A stretch of 64,000 bases of DNA, taken from contig NZ_LPNR01000115.1 in NCBI RefSeq assembly GCF_019266065.1, positions 620 to 64,619 of the forward strand. The letters run 5' to 3'. Under the pieces are notes generated by a model. It worked only from the letters and a program-made list of their open reading frames with translations, searched no databases and was not told the DNA's origin. Positions 8,413-16,379 of the stretch are shown here, in pieces. This DNA comes from Nocardia sp. MH4 (lineage in GTDB: Bacteria > Actinomycetota > Actinomycetes > Mycobacteriales > Mycobacteriaceae). Each line of letters starts with the position of its first letter. Position 1 is the first letter of the stretch. The position numbers and the translations under genes are program-made.

Positions 8413-9513
8413 ATGAACCTCCTCGCGGCCCCCTCAACCGCCGGACTCGCTCCCGCTCTGGTGCTCGTGCGTGACCCGAGGCTGCGTGCCGAAGTGCGCC
8501 GGGTCGCCGCGGCCGCCGAGCGGGTCACCGACGAGCGCAGCATGCCTGTCGGGCGGCACGCGTGGTCGGGAGCGGGCCTGGTGATCCTCGACACCGCCGC
8601 CGCCACCGTCGCCGCCGCGGCGGGCTGCCCGCGACGGCCGGGGATCGTGCTCGTCACCGAGGGTGAACCCGCGGTACCGGACTGGCAGGCGGCCACGGCG
8701 GTGGGTGCGGAGCGAGTCGTCGCGCTGCCCGCCTGCGCGGTCGCGCTGGTCGAGCAGTTCGCCGAGCACGCCGAGTCCAGAACCGGGGAAGGCGTGGTCG
8801 TCGCGGTCGCCGGGGCAGGCGGCGGCGCCGGAGCCTCGACCCTCGCTGCGGCCATCGCCCTGCGCGCGGCCGCTCGCGGATTGCGGCCGGACACGGTGCT
8901 GATCGACGGCGCGCCGCTCGACGGCGGCATCGACCTGGTGCTCGGGATGGAGAACGTCGCCGGATTGCGCTGGCCGGATCTGGTCATCGAGGACGGTCGG
9001 GTCTCCGCGGCGGCGCTGCACAACGCGCTGCCCGCCGCCACGGCCGGGCTGGCGGTGCTGTCGTGCGGACGGCACGGCGCGGGCCTGCCACCGACCGAGC
9101 TCACTCCCGCCGCGGTGCGTGCGGTCATCGAATCCGGCAGAGCCGCAGGGGATCTGGTCGTCTGTGATGTCTCCAGTGAACGTGGCCCCGCGGCCGACGC
9201 GATGGTCGATGCCGCCGATCTGGTGGTCCTCGTCGTCCCCGCACGGCTGCGCGCCGTCGCCGCGGCCGAGGTTGTCGCGGCCTACCTCGGGGAGCGAAAT
9301 CCCAATCGCGGCTTGGTGGTTCGCGGACCGGCGCCGGGCGGACTGCGCGGCGCCGAAGTCGCCGAGGTGCTCGGACTGCCGCTGCTGGCCGCGGTGCGGG
9401 GGCAGGCCGGACTGGCCGCGCGGCTCGAACGTGGTGGGCTCAGCGTGCGCAGGCGCGGTCCGCTGCGCGACGCCGCCGACGCCGTGTTGTCGATGGTGGG
9501 GGCGCCGCGATGA
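8413..9513 (+). CDS. ssd: septum-site-determining / CpaE-like P-loop protein of the Tad locus
   Basis: 366 residues, counterpart of Rv3660c (Ssd), a divergent MinD/CpaE-class ATPase linked to septum placement and Flp pilus assembly. The N-terminal 130 residues look receiver-like. The ParA/MinD module follows, but its P-loop reads AVAGAGGGAGAST and lacks both conserved lysines of the KGGxxKT motif, as expected for the divergent Ssd group. The end overlaps the tadA start by 4 bp (ATGA). Ordinarily it would be co-translated with TadA; here the downstream gene is split. Confidence 0.85.
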   Translation: MNLLAAPSTAGLAPALVLVRDPRLRAEVRRVAAAAERVTDERSMPVGRHAWSGAGLVILDTAAATVAAAAGCPRRPGIVLVTEGEPAVPDWQAATAVGAERVVALPACAVALVEQFAEHAESRTGEGVVVAVAGAGGGAGASTLAAAIALRAAARGLRPDTVLIDGAPLDGGIDLVLGMENVAGLRWPDLVIEDGRVSAAALHNALPAATAGLAVLSCGRHGAGLPPTELTPAAVRAVIESGRAAGDLVVCDVSSERGPAADAMVDAADLVVLVVPARLRAVAAAEVVAAYLGERNPNRGLVVRGPAPGGLRGAEVAEVLGLPLLAAVRGQAGLAARLERGGLSVRRRGPLRDAADAVLSMVGAPR

Positions 9514-10151
9514 CCACCTTCGTCACCGTCGACCTGCTCGAGCGGGTGCGGGAACGGCTCGCCGAGCACGCGGGCGCCCCCGACGCGGCGCAGCTGGCCG
9601 CCGCGATCCGCGCCGAAGCGGGCGGCGTGCTCGCCGACACCGACCTGCTGCGCGCATTGCGTCTGCTGCAGACGGAGATGACCGGAGCGGGTCTGCTCGA
9701 GCCGCTGCTGCACGATCCCCGGGTCGCCGATGTGCTCGTCACCGGACCCGACTCGGTGTGGATCGACCGTGGTCACGGACTCGAGCGGACCGAGGTGCAG
9801 TTCGCCGACGAGGCCGCAGTGCGCAGGCTCGCCCAGCGGCTCGCCCTCGCCGCGGGCCGCAGGCTCGACGATGCCCAGCCCTGGGTCGACGGCAAGCTCG
9901 CCGGTACCGAGGCGACGCTCGGCGACGCTTTCGGTGTCCGCCTGCACGCGGTCCTCGCGCCCGTCGCCCACGACGGCACCTGCCTGTCCCTGCGCGTCCT
10001 GCGCCCCGCCACCCAGGGCCTGACCGCCCTGTCGGCCGCCGGATCGGTCCCGCCGTCCGCGCTCCGGCTGCTCACCGACATCGTGCGCGCCCGGCTGGCC
10101 TTCCTCGTCGTCGGCGGCACCGGCGCGGGCAAAACAGCACTTGAGTTATGA
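9510..10151 (+). pseudogene. tadA: tadA/cpaF secretion ATPase, 5' part, interrupted at the Walker A codons
   Basis: N-terminal portion of the Flp-pilus motor ATPase (type II/IV secretion ATPase family), counterpart of Rv3659c. The native frame runs through VVGGTGAGKT (P-loop) and is then diverted into element DNA, ending ALEL-stop at 10151. The catalytic C-terminus is at 19505-20063. As it stands this makes a 213-residue protein with the N-terminal domain and a bare P-loop, lacking Walker B and the Asp/His boxes, so pilus assembly power should be lost while the element is present. Joining 9510-10132 to 19505-20063 gives 1182 nt (394 codons), exactly in frame. Confidence 0.9.
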
Positions 10152-10158
10152 CACCATT
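10104..10158 (+). other. attL: left junction of the integrated element
   Basis: Host tadA sequence up to the GGC before the Lys codon, then the crossover dinucleotide AA (10131-10132), then element DNA. GACACCATT (10150-10158) lies 18-26 nt to the right of the dinucleotide and mirrors AATGGTGTC at attR. This symmetric arm layout is that of a large-serine-integrase attP half-site. Confidence 0.8.
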
Positions 10159-10163
10159 AGGAC

Positions 10164-11705
10164 ATGACCGACACCACGGCCCGCCGATGGGCCATCTACG
10201 TGCGCATATCCCAGGATCGTGAAGGCGCTGGCCTGGGTGTGGACCGCCAAGAAACGGATTGCCGCGCCCTGGCGGCCCAGCTGGGTGGCACCGTGGTGGC
10301 CGTCTACATCGACAACGACGTGAGCGCGTACAGCGGCAAGCGGCGCAAGGGCTACGAAAAGCTACTGGCCGCAATCGAATCGGGCGCGATCAACGGCGTA
10401 CTGGCCTGGCACCCGGACCGCCTGCACCGGTCCCCGCTCGAGCTGGAAAGCTACATCGACCTATCGGACCCGGCCCCGAAGTCCCGCCGCCAGGGCGTCA
10501 TCACGCACACGGTCCGCGCGGGCCGCTGGGATCTGTCCACGCCGTCGGGCCGGATGGTCGCGCGCATGATCGGAGCGGCGGCCCGCTACGAGTCCGAGCA
10601 CAAGAGCGACCGAATCAGGGCCGCCCGCGTGCAGGCCGCCAAGGCTGGCAAGCATCACGGCGGTATGCGGCCCTTCGGCTTCGAGCGCGACGGCGTGACG
10701 CTGCGGCCCTACGAAGCCGCCGAAATCCGCACGGCCGCCGAAGCTGTGGTGTCCGGGGTGTCGTTGCGCGCGCTGGTGCGTGACCTGAACGCGCGCGGCG
10801 TGCTCACCGTGAAGGCGGCCAACCTGGTGGAGCAGGGCGAAGAGTTGCCGCCGGGCAAGTACATGTGGTCGTCCCAGGCCGTGCGGGACTTCCTCGTAAG
10901 CCCCCGTTCGGCCGGGCTGTCGTCGCACCTGGGCGAAGTCGTCGGGACGGCCCAGTGGCCCGCCATCGTGCCGGAATCCACCTGGCGGGCAGCGCGCGCC
11001 ATCCTGACCGATCCGGCCCGCCGGACGAACGGGGGCCGTGGCCGTGGTCCGGCGTGGCTGGGATCAGGCATCTACGTATGTGGGGTGTGCGGCAAGGCCG
11101 CGCTTCGGGTCAGCTCGAAGTCCAGTTCCGGCAAGACCAACAGCCTGAAGAAGGTGATCCGGCCGTACCGGTGCAGCAATCGGGAGTTCTACGCGGAGAC
11201 CGGGCACGTGAACCGGGACGCCTACCTGTTGGACGCCTTCGTGGAAGAAGTCGTGGTGGGCTACATGGCCCAGAACCGAAATCTGTTGCAGCGCTTGACG
11301 AAGCGGCAGCACGGGGAGGGCGTAGACGTGGACGCCATGGTGGCCGAACAGGCCGCCATCCGGGAGCAGCAGGACGAAGCCGCCCTGATGTTCACCCGGC
11401 GGGAGATCACCGGCCGCCAGCTGGCCACGATGACGGCCGACCTGGAGACGCGCGCCGACGAACTGACCGCCCAGCTGGCCGCCATCGGAGAGCGCGGCCC
11501 CCTGGACGAAGTGGCCGCCGCCGACGACGTGCGGACGCTGTGGTTCGGCACGAAGGAAGACCGGTCGGACGGCCTGCCACTGGCGAAGCGGCGGGCCATC
11601 CTCCAGGCCCTGGTGACCGTGACGGTACTGAAGACGGTCAAGCGCGGCCCGGCCTTCGATCCGGAGGGCGTCCGGTTCGACTGGAAGACCGGGACCGCCG
11701 CCTGA
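10164..11705 (+). CDS. int: large serine recombinase (site-specific integrase)
   Basis: 513 residues. N-terminal resolvase domain with YVRIS (catalytic Ser16) and LGVDRQETDC, and the arginine-containing VLAWHPDRLHRS and TPSGRMVARM segments. A recombinase domain follows (about 165-290), then a zinc ribbon (CGVCG near residue 305, YRCSN further on) and a C-terminal coiled coil (about 390-440) of the kind that controls synapsis. It catalyses attP x attB recombination through a 2-bp crossover. Placed 30 nt from attL, typical for phage and satellite integrases. No obvious recombination directionality factor is adjacent; the small HTH protein at 14472 is the best candidate. Confidence 0.95.
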   Translation: MTDTTARRWAIYVRISQDREGAGLGVDRQETDCRALAAQLGGTVVAVYIDNDVSAYSGKRRKGYEKLLAAIESGAINGVLAWHPDRLHRSPLELESYIDLSDPAPKSRRQGVITHTVRAGRWDLSTPSGRMVARMIGAAARYESEHKSDRIRAARVQAAKAGKHHGGMRPFGFERDGVTLRPYEAAEIRTAAEAVVSGVSLRALVRDLNARGVLTVKAANLVEQGEELPPGKYMWSSQAVRDFLVSPRSAGLSSHLGEVVGTAQWPAIVPESTWRAARAILTDPARRTNGGRGRGPAWLGSGIYVCGVCGKAALRVSSKSSSGKTNSLKKVIRPYRCSNREFYAETGHVNRDAYLLDAFVEEVVVGYMAQNRNLLQRLTKRQHGEGVDVDAMVAEQAAIREQQDEAALMFTRREITGRQLATMTADLETRADELTAQLAAIGERGPLDEVAAADDVRTLWFGTKEDRSDGLPLAKRRAILQALVTVTVLKTVKRGPAFDPEGVRFDWKTGTAA

Positions 11706-11706
11706 T

Positions 11707-12975
11707 CTACCCCGCCGCCCTGGGGTGGTCGATGGTCTTCAGCTGGTCCCCGGGAAGGCACCACATCGTTGTCCGGGGGAAGCCCACGTGGGAGACGACC
11801 AGCTTCAGGCGTTCCTGGGCGCGCTGCACCGTGCGGCGTGACAGCTTGCCGTCCTTCCGCTCCGCCGCCGCCTTCATGACCTCCGCCGACGGGACCGGCT
11901 TCCCGGCGGCGGTCAGGAAGTCTTCCAGCCACATTTCGGCTTCGCTGCGGTCCCGGCGGTCTTCCTGTTCGTCTTCGGCGGCGGCGGTGAACAGGTCACG
12001 CGCGGAGTGCTCGGAATCTCCGATCCACACCAGGCGGGGGACCATGCCGTCACTGGTCGGCGTCGGCTCGAAGACCTGGACGGCCTCGATACGGAAGCGC
12101 GACGCCGGGACGGCCGGGGCCAGGTTCGACTTCTCCGGGCCGATGGTCAGCACGCCCTGTTCGTCCGGGTCGGCCTGGGCCAGCATCGTCATCCGGGCCT
12201 TCTTCCGAATCTCTCCGGTCATGCCGTAGGCGTTGCGGACGTTGCCGCCCTTCTCCCGGTTCGTGTGCCCGGACAGCAGCACCGACACCCCGGCCCGTGT
12301 GGCCAAGTCCTTCCACGGATGCAGGGCCTGGCGGGCCTGCTGGGGATCGCGCACCGACAGCCCGCCGGGCAAGGTGTCGGCCCAGGCGTCCACGATCACC
12401 AGCGCGGCCCCGTCGGCCACGGCTTCGCTTACGCGCCCGATGTCGCGGGGGAACTCCGGCGCGCCGGAACCGTCCTGGTCGGCACAGATCACCCGAACGT
12501 GGGCCAGATCCACCCCGGCCAGCTCCATGCGGGGCCGCGCCACCATCACCCAGTCGTCTTCGGTGATCACCCAGACGACGGTCTGGGGGTCGCGCGCGGG
12601 CATACCGAACTCTGGGGAGGGCTTGCCGGTGGTCAGCAGCGCGGTCAGCCAGACCAGGAACAGGGACTTGCCGATACCCTCCGCCCCGAGCATGTAGCAC
12701 ACGGAATTCTCTGGAAGCCGTTGCGCCGCAATCCATTCGATCTGGCGCGACGTGTCCATGTCCAGGGCGTTCCACACGCGCACCGGCGGTTCGTCGCTGG
12801 GAGCCTCCACAGCCTTCTTACCGGTCCGCCGGGTGCCCGCCGACGGCTTCGCGGTCCGGTCGCGCTGGTTCGGGGGCGGTGGCTTCGTCACCGTGCCGCC
12901 GCCGTGGCCGTTGGTCTGGGGCTTGCCCAGTTCATCCCAGAACGACGGTTCAGAGCTACGTGTTTCGTTGGCCAT
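11707..12975 (-). CDS. RepA-like AAA ATPase, probable replication initiator/helicase of the element
   Basis: 422 residues. After a low-complexity N-terminal tail (about 60 residues) comes a RecA-fold ATPase of the AAA_25/RepA type: Walker A GAEGIGKS (about 97-104), Walker B ALVIVDAWAD, then a segment SGHTNREKGG. The C-terminal FLTAAGKPVPSAEVMKAAAE, followed by LSRRTVQRAQERL, looks like a winged helix. Phage and plasmid proteins of this type are hexameric replicative helicases or loaders. It is the last gene of a minus-strand operon whose promoter region is the iteron array. The start ATG at 12975 lies 2 nt from the upstream stop, with AGGGGGCC close by. Its stop is only 1 nt from the integrase stop (tail-to-tail). 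Confidence 0.75.
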   Translation of the reverse strand: MANETRSSEPSFWDELGKPQTNGHGGGTVTKPPPPNQRDRTAKPSAGTRRTGKKAVEAPSDEPPVRVWNALDMDTSRQIEWIAAQRLPENSVCYMLGAEGIGKSLFLVWLTALLTTGKPSPEFGMPARDPQTVVWVITEDDWVMVARPRMELAGVDLAHVRVICADQDGSGAPEFPRDIGRVSEAVADGAALVIVDAWADTLPGGLSVRDPQQARQALHPWKDLATRAGVSVLLSGHTNREKGGNVRNAYGMTGEIRKKARMTMLAQADPDEQGVLTIGPEKSNLAPAVPASRFRIEAVQVFEPTPTSDGMVPRLVWIGDSEHSARDLFTAAAEDEQEDRRDRSEAEMWLEDFLTAAGKPVPSAEVMKAAAERKDGKLSRRTVQRAQERLKLVVSHVGFPRTTMWCLPGDQLKTIDHPRAAG

Positions 12976-12977
12976 GA

Positions 12978-13271
12978 TCAGGCCCCCTTCCGGGCGGTGT
13001 GCTGGCGGCCACGAACGCGCGCCGCCGCCAGGGTCACGATGTGGTCCACCACGGCCCTGTAGGCGTCCATGGAGCACAGCCAGGGGTCGGTCCTGTCGGC
13101 GCGCTCCCAGCCCACCAGGGGCGTCACGCGGGCCTTCAGGTCCAGTTCCCAGGCGCACCCGGAGCAATCGAAATCGTGCGTCCGGGCCACGGATTCGACC
13201 AGGGCCAGCCTGGGTTCCGCCCGGCACGCGCGCCGGTAGTCGGCGGTATCGTTGTGCGTGGTGGTGGACAT
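12978..13271 (-). CDS. small element protein, 97 aa, unknown
   Basis: Frame MSTTTHNDTADYRRACRAEP...ARKGA with a CSGCAWEL motif and a further Cys in WLCSMD. The three or four Cys could bind a metal. Immediately followed (2 nt) by the RepA-like ATPase, so probably co-transcribed and co-translated with it. I do not recognise the family. Confidence 0.6.
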   Translation of the reverse strand: MSTTTHNDTADYRRACRAEPRLALVESVARTHDFDCSGCAWELDLKARVTPLVGWERADRTDPWLCSMDAYRAVVDHIVTLAAARVRGRQHTARKGA

Positions 13272-13310
13272 GATGGGTGTCCGTCCTTCCCGTCTAGGTG
13301 ATGGGTCACA

Positions 13311-13344
13311 GGCCCCCCGGAATGGGCATCTGGGGGGCCATTCC
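13311..13344 (-). promoter_or_regulatory. competing hairpins inside the replication operon
   Basis: GGCCCCCC (13311-13318) pairs with GGGGGGCC (13332-13339). The overlapping GGAATGG (13319-13325) pairs with CCATTCC (13338-13344). The two stems exclude each other. They lie in the only real gap (125 bp) of the minus-strand operon, with no T-run, so an attenuator or processing site is possible. Confidence 0.35.
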
Positions 13345-13396
13345 CGTGGTGGGGCAAGGTGTTTCGCCCGTGGGATGGGGACGGGGTTTCAGACGG

Positions 13397-13606
13397 TCAG
13401 GTGGTCAGCTGGCGGGTACGTCGCGGTGGATCGGGAATCGCCAGAAGCTCATCCATGCGCGCCCGTGCGGACTCGTATTTCTGCTGGTTGATCAGGCCCC
13501 AGAGTCCGCCCAGGCCCCAGCCGGTCCGCTGGCGGAATTCTTCGGCGTCACCGATCAGGCGGTACCAGTCCAAGGGACTAGCGCCGCCCCAGGCGGCCCA
13601 GCTCAC
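13397..13606 (-). CDS. small element protein, 69 aa, GTG start overlapping the upstream stop
   Basis: Starts at a GTG (13606) sharing GTGA with the stop of the 78-residue gene. It begins VSWAAWGGASPLDWYRL and is rich in Trp, Gly and Leu (GWGLGGLWGLINQQ), with a helical charged end. The compact, Trp-rich beginning resembles small tail-assembly-type phage proteins, but this is only an impression. Function unknown. Confidence 0.55.
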   Translation of the reverse strand: MSWAAWGGASPLDWYRLIGDAEEFRQRTGWGLGGLWGLINQQKYESARARMDELLAIPDPPRRTRQLTT

Positions 13607-13839
13607 GCCGCCCCCTTCACGGAGTGACGGCCGATGATGGCCACAATTTCGTCGGCCTGTTCGTCGGTGAGCGGCGGAGCGTCGGCCAGCACCTTTTCGG
13701 CGTGAGCGGCAATCTTGGCGGCGGCCAGGGCGCGCCGGGCGTCGTACTGCACGGCGGTATTGCCATGGGCGGCGGCGGAAGCCAGGCGCGCCTTGTGGCG
13801 GGCCACCTGGGTGGACAGGGGAAGGTCTGTCGAAGGCAT
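13603..13839 (-). CDS. small element protein, 78 aa, helical
   Basis: MPSTDLPLSTQVARHKARLASAAAH...IVAIIGRHSVKGAA. Mostly Ala-rich amphipathic helix, a possible coiled coil, with no known motif. First gene of the minus-strand replication operon and translationally coupled to the 69-residue gene by the GTGA overlap. Confidence 0.55.
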   Translation of the reverse strand: MPSTDLPLSTQVARHKARLASAAAHGNTAVQYDARRALAAAKIAAHAEKVLADAPPLTDEQADEIVAIIGRHSVKGAA

Positions 13840-14030
13840 GGGAACCCCACGGGAGAACGGGCGTCGCGCGCCGGTGTCGGCGGCGGGGCCTTCGCCTGGT
13901 GTGGAGTGAGATGGAATGAGTGGAGCGACCCGACATCGAACCTAGCGCCATATGGGCTACGGCGCAAACACCGCCGCCACGTAATCCGTTGGGCTGCAAT
14001 ACATTCGAGTGACACCGCGTCTACATAGGC

Positions 14031-14048
14031 GTGACATCCGATGTGACA
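14031..14048. promoter_or_regulatory. GTGACA direct repeat upstream of the replication operon
   Basis: GTGACA at 14031-14036 and again at 14043-14048, start-to-start 12 bp, with a further copy at 14009-14014. The surrounding 12-mer GGCGTGACATCC (14028-14039) recurs exactly in front of the XRE gene (19458-19469). Candidate operator of that regulator. Confidence 0.45.
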
Positions 14049-14082
14049 CAGTGCCAGTCGTGACAGGGTGTACCCGTATATC

Positions 14083-14405
14083 TGGCGCAACTGGCGCGAC
14101 TGGAGATTTACCCCTTCTGACCTGCACGTTTACAGTCGCGCCTATGTGGCGCTACTGGTGGCACCACTGGGCAGTCGTGCCACCCCCGGCCCCCGGCTCC
14201 GTAGTCCCTATGTCTCCCGCTGTCATGGCCGTGTCACCCCCGTGTGTGCCCTCCAGTCGCGCCACGTATTCCCCCAGCTCACAGCCAGTTGCGCCAAGTC
14301 GTGCCATATCCGTCTTACAGTCGCGCCACTGTATATGTGCAGGTAGAAGACAGTTGCGCCAGTTGCGCCAACCCCAGGAGATATAGGGGAGCGTGTGGCA
14401 CGACT
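14083..14405. repeat. iteron array: about twelve copies of AGTYGYGCCA in both orientations
   Basis: Forward copies at 14134 (last base T), 14173, 14255, 14287, 14297, 14319, 14352 and 14361. Reverse copies at 14083, 14092, 14147 (one mismatch) and 14396. Several abut or overlap by one base (14287/14297, 14352/14361, 14083/14092). They fill the otherwise gene-free 630 bp between the minus-strand replication operon and the plus-strand HTH gene. Tandem, dyad-related 10-mers beside a RepA-like gene are the normal picture of a replication origin with initiator sites. Confidence 0.75.
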
Positions 14406-14471
14406 GGAGGCTGTGGCCGGGGCCATGGGAGAGCTGGACGGGCGTACCAGAGTTGCTTACCCTTCGGGGGT

Positions 14472-14783
14472 ATGAGGACCAGCACGAAGCGGCGGGACAG
14501 TATGCGTGCCCGTATTCAGGCGGAGCTGTTGCACGGCCCCTACCGCACCGACGAACAGGTGGCGGAGTACCTGGGTTGCTCTCTGGCGGCGGTGGAGTCC
14601 GCTACCCGTGCGCTGTGGATGCGCACCAGCAAGAACACCACCTGGAGCCCCATGGACAGCTACAGGCTGGACCAGGCGGTCAAGCGGCACCGCAAGGCGG
14701 CAAGGCTGGGGACGCCGCCGCTCCGCCCGATGCGCCTTCCCGCCGACAGGCGCAAGCGCCGGGCCGACAAGGCGGCGGCGTAG
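14472..14783 (+). CDS. small helix-turn-helix protein of the element
   Basis: 103 residues from ATG 14472 (GGGGG just upstream); an in-frame ATG at 14502 is a possible alternative. Basic throughout, ending KRRADKAAA. YRTDEQVAEYLGCSLAAVESATRALW (about residues 25-50, read in two halves) has the geometry of a helix-turn-helix. Its position next to the iterons suggests an origin- or promoter-binding factor or an excisionase. Three bases separate it from the HNH gene, so the two are co-transcribed. Confidence 0.65.
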   Translation: MRTSTKRRDSMRARIQAELLHGPYRTDEQVAEYLGCSLAAVESATRALWMRTSKNTTWSPMDSYRLDQAVKRHRKAARLGTPPLRPMRLPADRRKRRADKAAA

Positions 14784-14786
14784 CTC

Positions 14787-15149
14787 ATGCCCTGGGCTAC
14801 CTCCACGCTGTGCCCGATGTGCCGCCGCGTACGGCCCGGGAAGACCCGCTGTCCCTGCACTGTGTGGGCCGGGAGCCGCTGGGCCGACCATCTGGCCGCC
14901 CAGGGCGTCACGAAGCGGCAGTGGGCCACACAGCGGCGCGCCTACCTGAACGAACACCCGGTGTGTCAGTGGCCGGGGTGCAAGGCCATCGCGGACGACG
15001 TGGACCACGTGCGTGAACTGTCCGACGGCGGGTCCGTGCTGGACTGGGACAACCTCCAGTCTCTGTGTGCCGACCATCATCAGAGCAAGACCACAGCACA
15101 CGCGACCAGTCGGCGGTGGCCGGGGGCAACCAGACGACGCACTGAATAA
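14787..15149 (+). CDS. HNH endonuclease
   Basis: 120 residues. A Cys pair at the N-terminus (CPMC and CPC) and a second knuckle (CQWPGC) precede the HNH core: DHVRELSDGG, then WDNLQSLCADHHQSKT near the C-terminus. These supply the metal-binding and catalytic His/Asn residues of the beta-beta-alpha-metal fold. In tailed phages HNH proteins often sit beside the terminase and are needed for genome cleavage at packaging. Here there is no terminase and the gene is followed by a repeat-rich, AT-rich region, so a role at a packaging or origin site is plausible but unproven. Confidence 0.85.
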   Translation: MPWATSTLCPMCRRVRPGKTRCPCTVWAGSRWADHLAAQGVTKRQWATQRRAYLNEHPVCQWPGCKAIADDVDHVRELSDGGSVLDWDNLQSLCADHHQSKTTAHATSRRWPGATRRRTE

Positions 15150-15155
15150 CTCGAA

Positions 15156-15682
15156 GCCATTTAATTCGAGTAATTGCTATTCCACCGCGGGGCCATTTAT
15201 CGGGTGCGCTTGAATTACTCGGACCCTCCGACGGGCAATTAATTAGCCCGCCTGGAGGGTGCCCGGCGAATTACTCGGAAGGGGTCGAAATTCGTGCACG
15301 AAAGAATGGCGCTTAAAGAATGGTATTGAATTACAATTAAAAGTAATTCAAAAAAGTTTTATAACGACTTTGTGACCTCAGCATAACTGCAGGTCAGATG
15401 GTGTTTTTGACCCCACCCGGGGGGTGGTGGAGTCTTGACAAGGGGGTCCGGAAGGCGACCGTCTTTCCGCGATCATTCATACGCGCTCACAACGGGTCAT
15501 TCGCTTAGGAAATGAGTCCATTTCCCGCTAGTCGCCATTAATCCGCCCCTGGTGGAGCCATTAATTCGATAAATAGGGCGAGTAATTCAGCCATTAATTC
15601 GGCCCGGCAGAGCCATTAATTCAGGCCCCAGCCGCCATTTATCCGACCCCCTGGCGGCGGTCCGGGGACGCCATTAATTGCG
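15156..15682. repeat. AT-rich region with eight GCCATTAATTCG-type repeats
   Basis: Copies start at 15156, 15192, 15534, 15557, 15590, 15612, 15634 and 15670 (core GCCATTWATYCG). GAATTACTCGGA recurs at 15212 and 15268, and GAGTAATTC-like pieces lie between. The 630-bp stretch 15150-15777 carries no gene and is conspicuously AT-rich in a GC-rich genome, especially 15300-15370. It fits a DNA-unwinding origin, a packaging-recognition site or a silencer-binding region. One further iteron-like TGGCGCAAC lies at 15742. Confidence 0.7.
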
Positions 15683-15777
15683 AATTCTGTCCATCGAATG
15701 TGTGGCCCATGTCGTGCCTGATGTATCGCTGAATGTCGTAGTGGCGCAACCAGTTTCGACACAGCTACCGTGACGCC

Positions 15778-16071
15778 ATGCCCAATAGCCTGTTCGACAT
15801 CTTCCCGTCCACCGAGTACGCCGCCGCTATCCGCATCGCGGTGGACGTCGTGGATGGCGGAGAACTGCCCATGGAGCTGCGGAAGCTGGCCTTCGATGAC
15901 GCCGCCGCCCGGCTCGGTTGCGCGCCGGAGGACCGCTTGCCACGGCTGATTCAGCTACTGAGCTTCGCCCTGGCCGCCGCCCTGGCCGGGAACTCCGCCG
16001 ACGAGACGCCCGAAGCCGCCCTTCGTCGCTTCCTGCTGGTGTGCGAAGGCCACACCGCTACACCCGCGTGA
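15778..16071 (+). CDS. hypothetical element protein, 97 aa
   Basis: MPNSLFDIFPSTEYAAAIRIAVDVVDGG...TATPA: acidic, largely helical, no signal peptide. Not recognised. It lies between the AT-rich repeats and the capsid gene, where small phages often keep head-assembly accessory genes. Its stop is followed within a few bases by the GTGACA cluster. Confidence 0.6.
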   Translation: MPNSLFDIFPSTEYAAAIRIAVDVVDGGELPMELRKLAFDDAAARLGCAPEDRLPRLIQLLSFALAAALAGNSADETPEAALRRFLLVCEGHTATPA

Positions 16072-16091
16072 CATCGAAAGTGACAGTGACA
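16068..16091. promoter_or_regulatory. GTGACA cluster ahead of the capsid gene
   Basis: Three copies: 16068-16073, 16080-16085 and 16086-16091. The first two have the same 12-bp start-to-start spacing as at 14031. GCGTGACATC (16066-16075) matches the sites at 14029 and 19459. Either an operator or a set of -35-like elements for the capsid transcript. Confidence 0.4.
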
Positions 16092-16150
16092 GACGCTATT
16101 TCGGCGCTGTAGCGTCGGCGGTGGTGTTCCGTTCCTTTCTCGGAGCCGGG

Positions 16151-16214
16151 AGCGCCGGACTGGTTCGCTAGCCCTTTTCGCGCATGGGAGGGGGCGGCCC
16201 ACCAGTCCGGCGCT
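16151..16214. repeat. long perfect stem-loop in the capsid leader
   Basis: AGCGCCGGACTGGT (16151-16164) and ACCAGTCCGGCGCT (16201-16214) pair perfectly over 14 bp around a 36-nt loop. The outer GGAGC/GCTCC can extend the stem across a short bulge. There is no T-run. It lies in the 308-bp leader of the major capsid gene; I see no gene in 16072-16379. Confidence 0.55.
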
Positions 16215-16379
16215 GCTCCGGTCCAGGGCGACGGACCCCACGACTGGCACTAGGCCCGCGACAGAGCCCGCCAGCCACCGCCCTGGGTGCAGGCCCAGCG
16301 GCACCGGCGGCCCCGCTCATTCGTCCGTTGTAGAGGCGTCGTGAACCTCCAAAACCACTGTGTAGCAAGGGGATTCACC

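Noticed and set aside
15410..15435. GC-rich inverted repeat CCACCC/GGGTGG as a terminator
   Set aside because: No T-run in either direction and no gene end nearby; may simply be part of the repeat region.
15435..15462. TTGACA at 15435 as a promoter
   Set aside because: No acceptable -10 box at 16-19 nt spacing.
14083..15682. CRISPR array
   Set aside because: Repeats are 10-12 bp, in both orientations and irregularly spaced, with no spacers of constant length and no cas genes.
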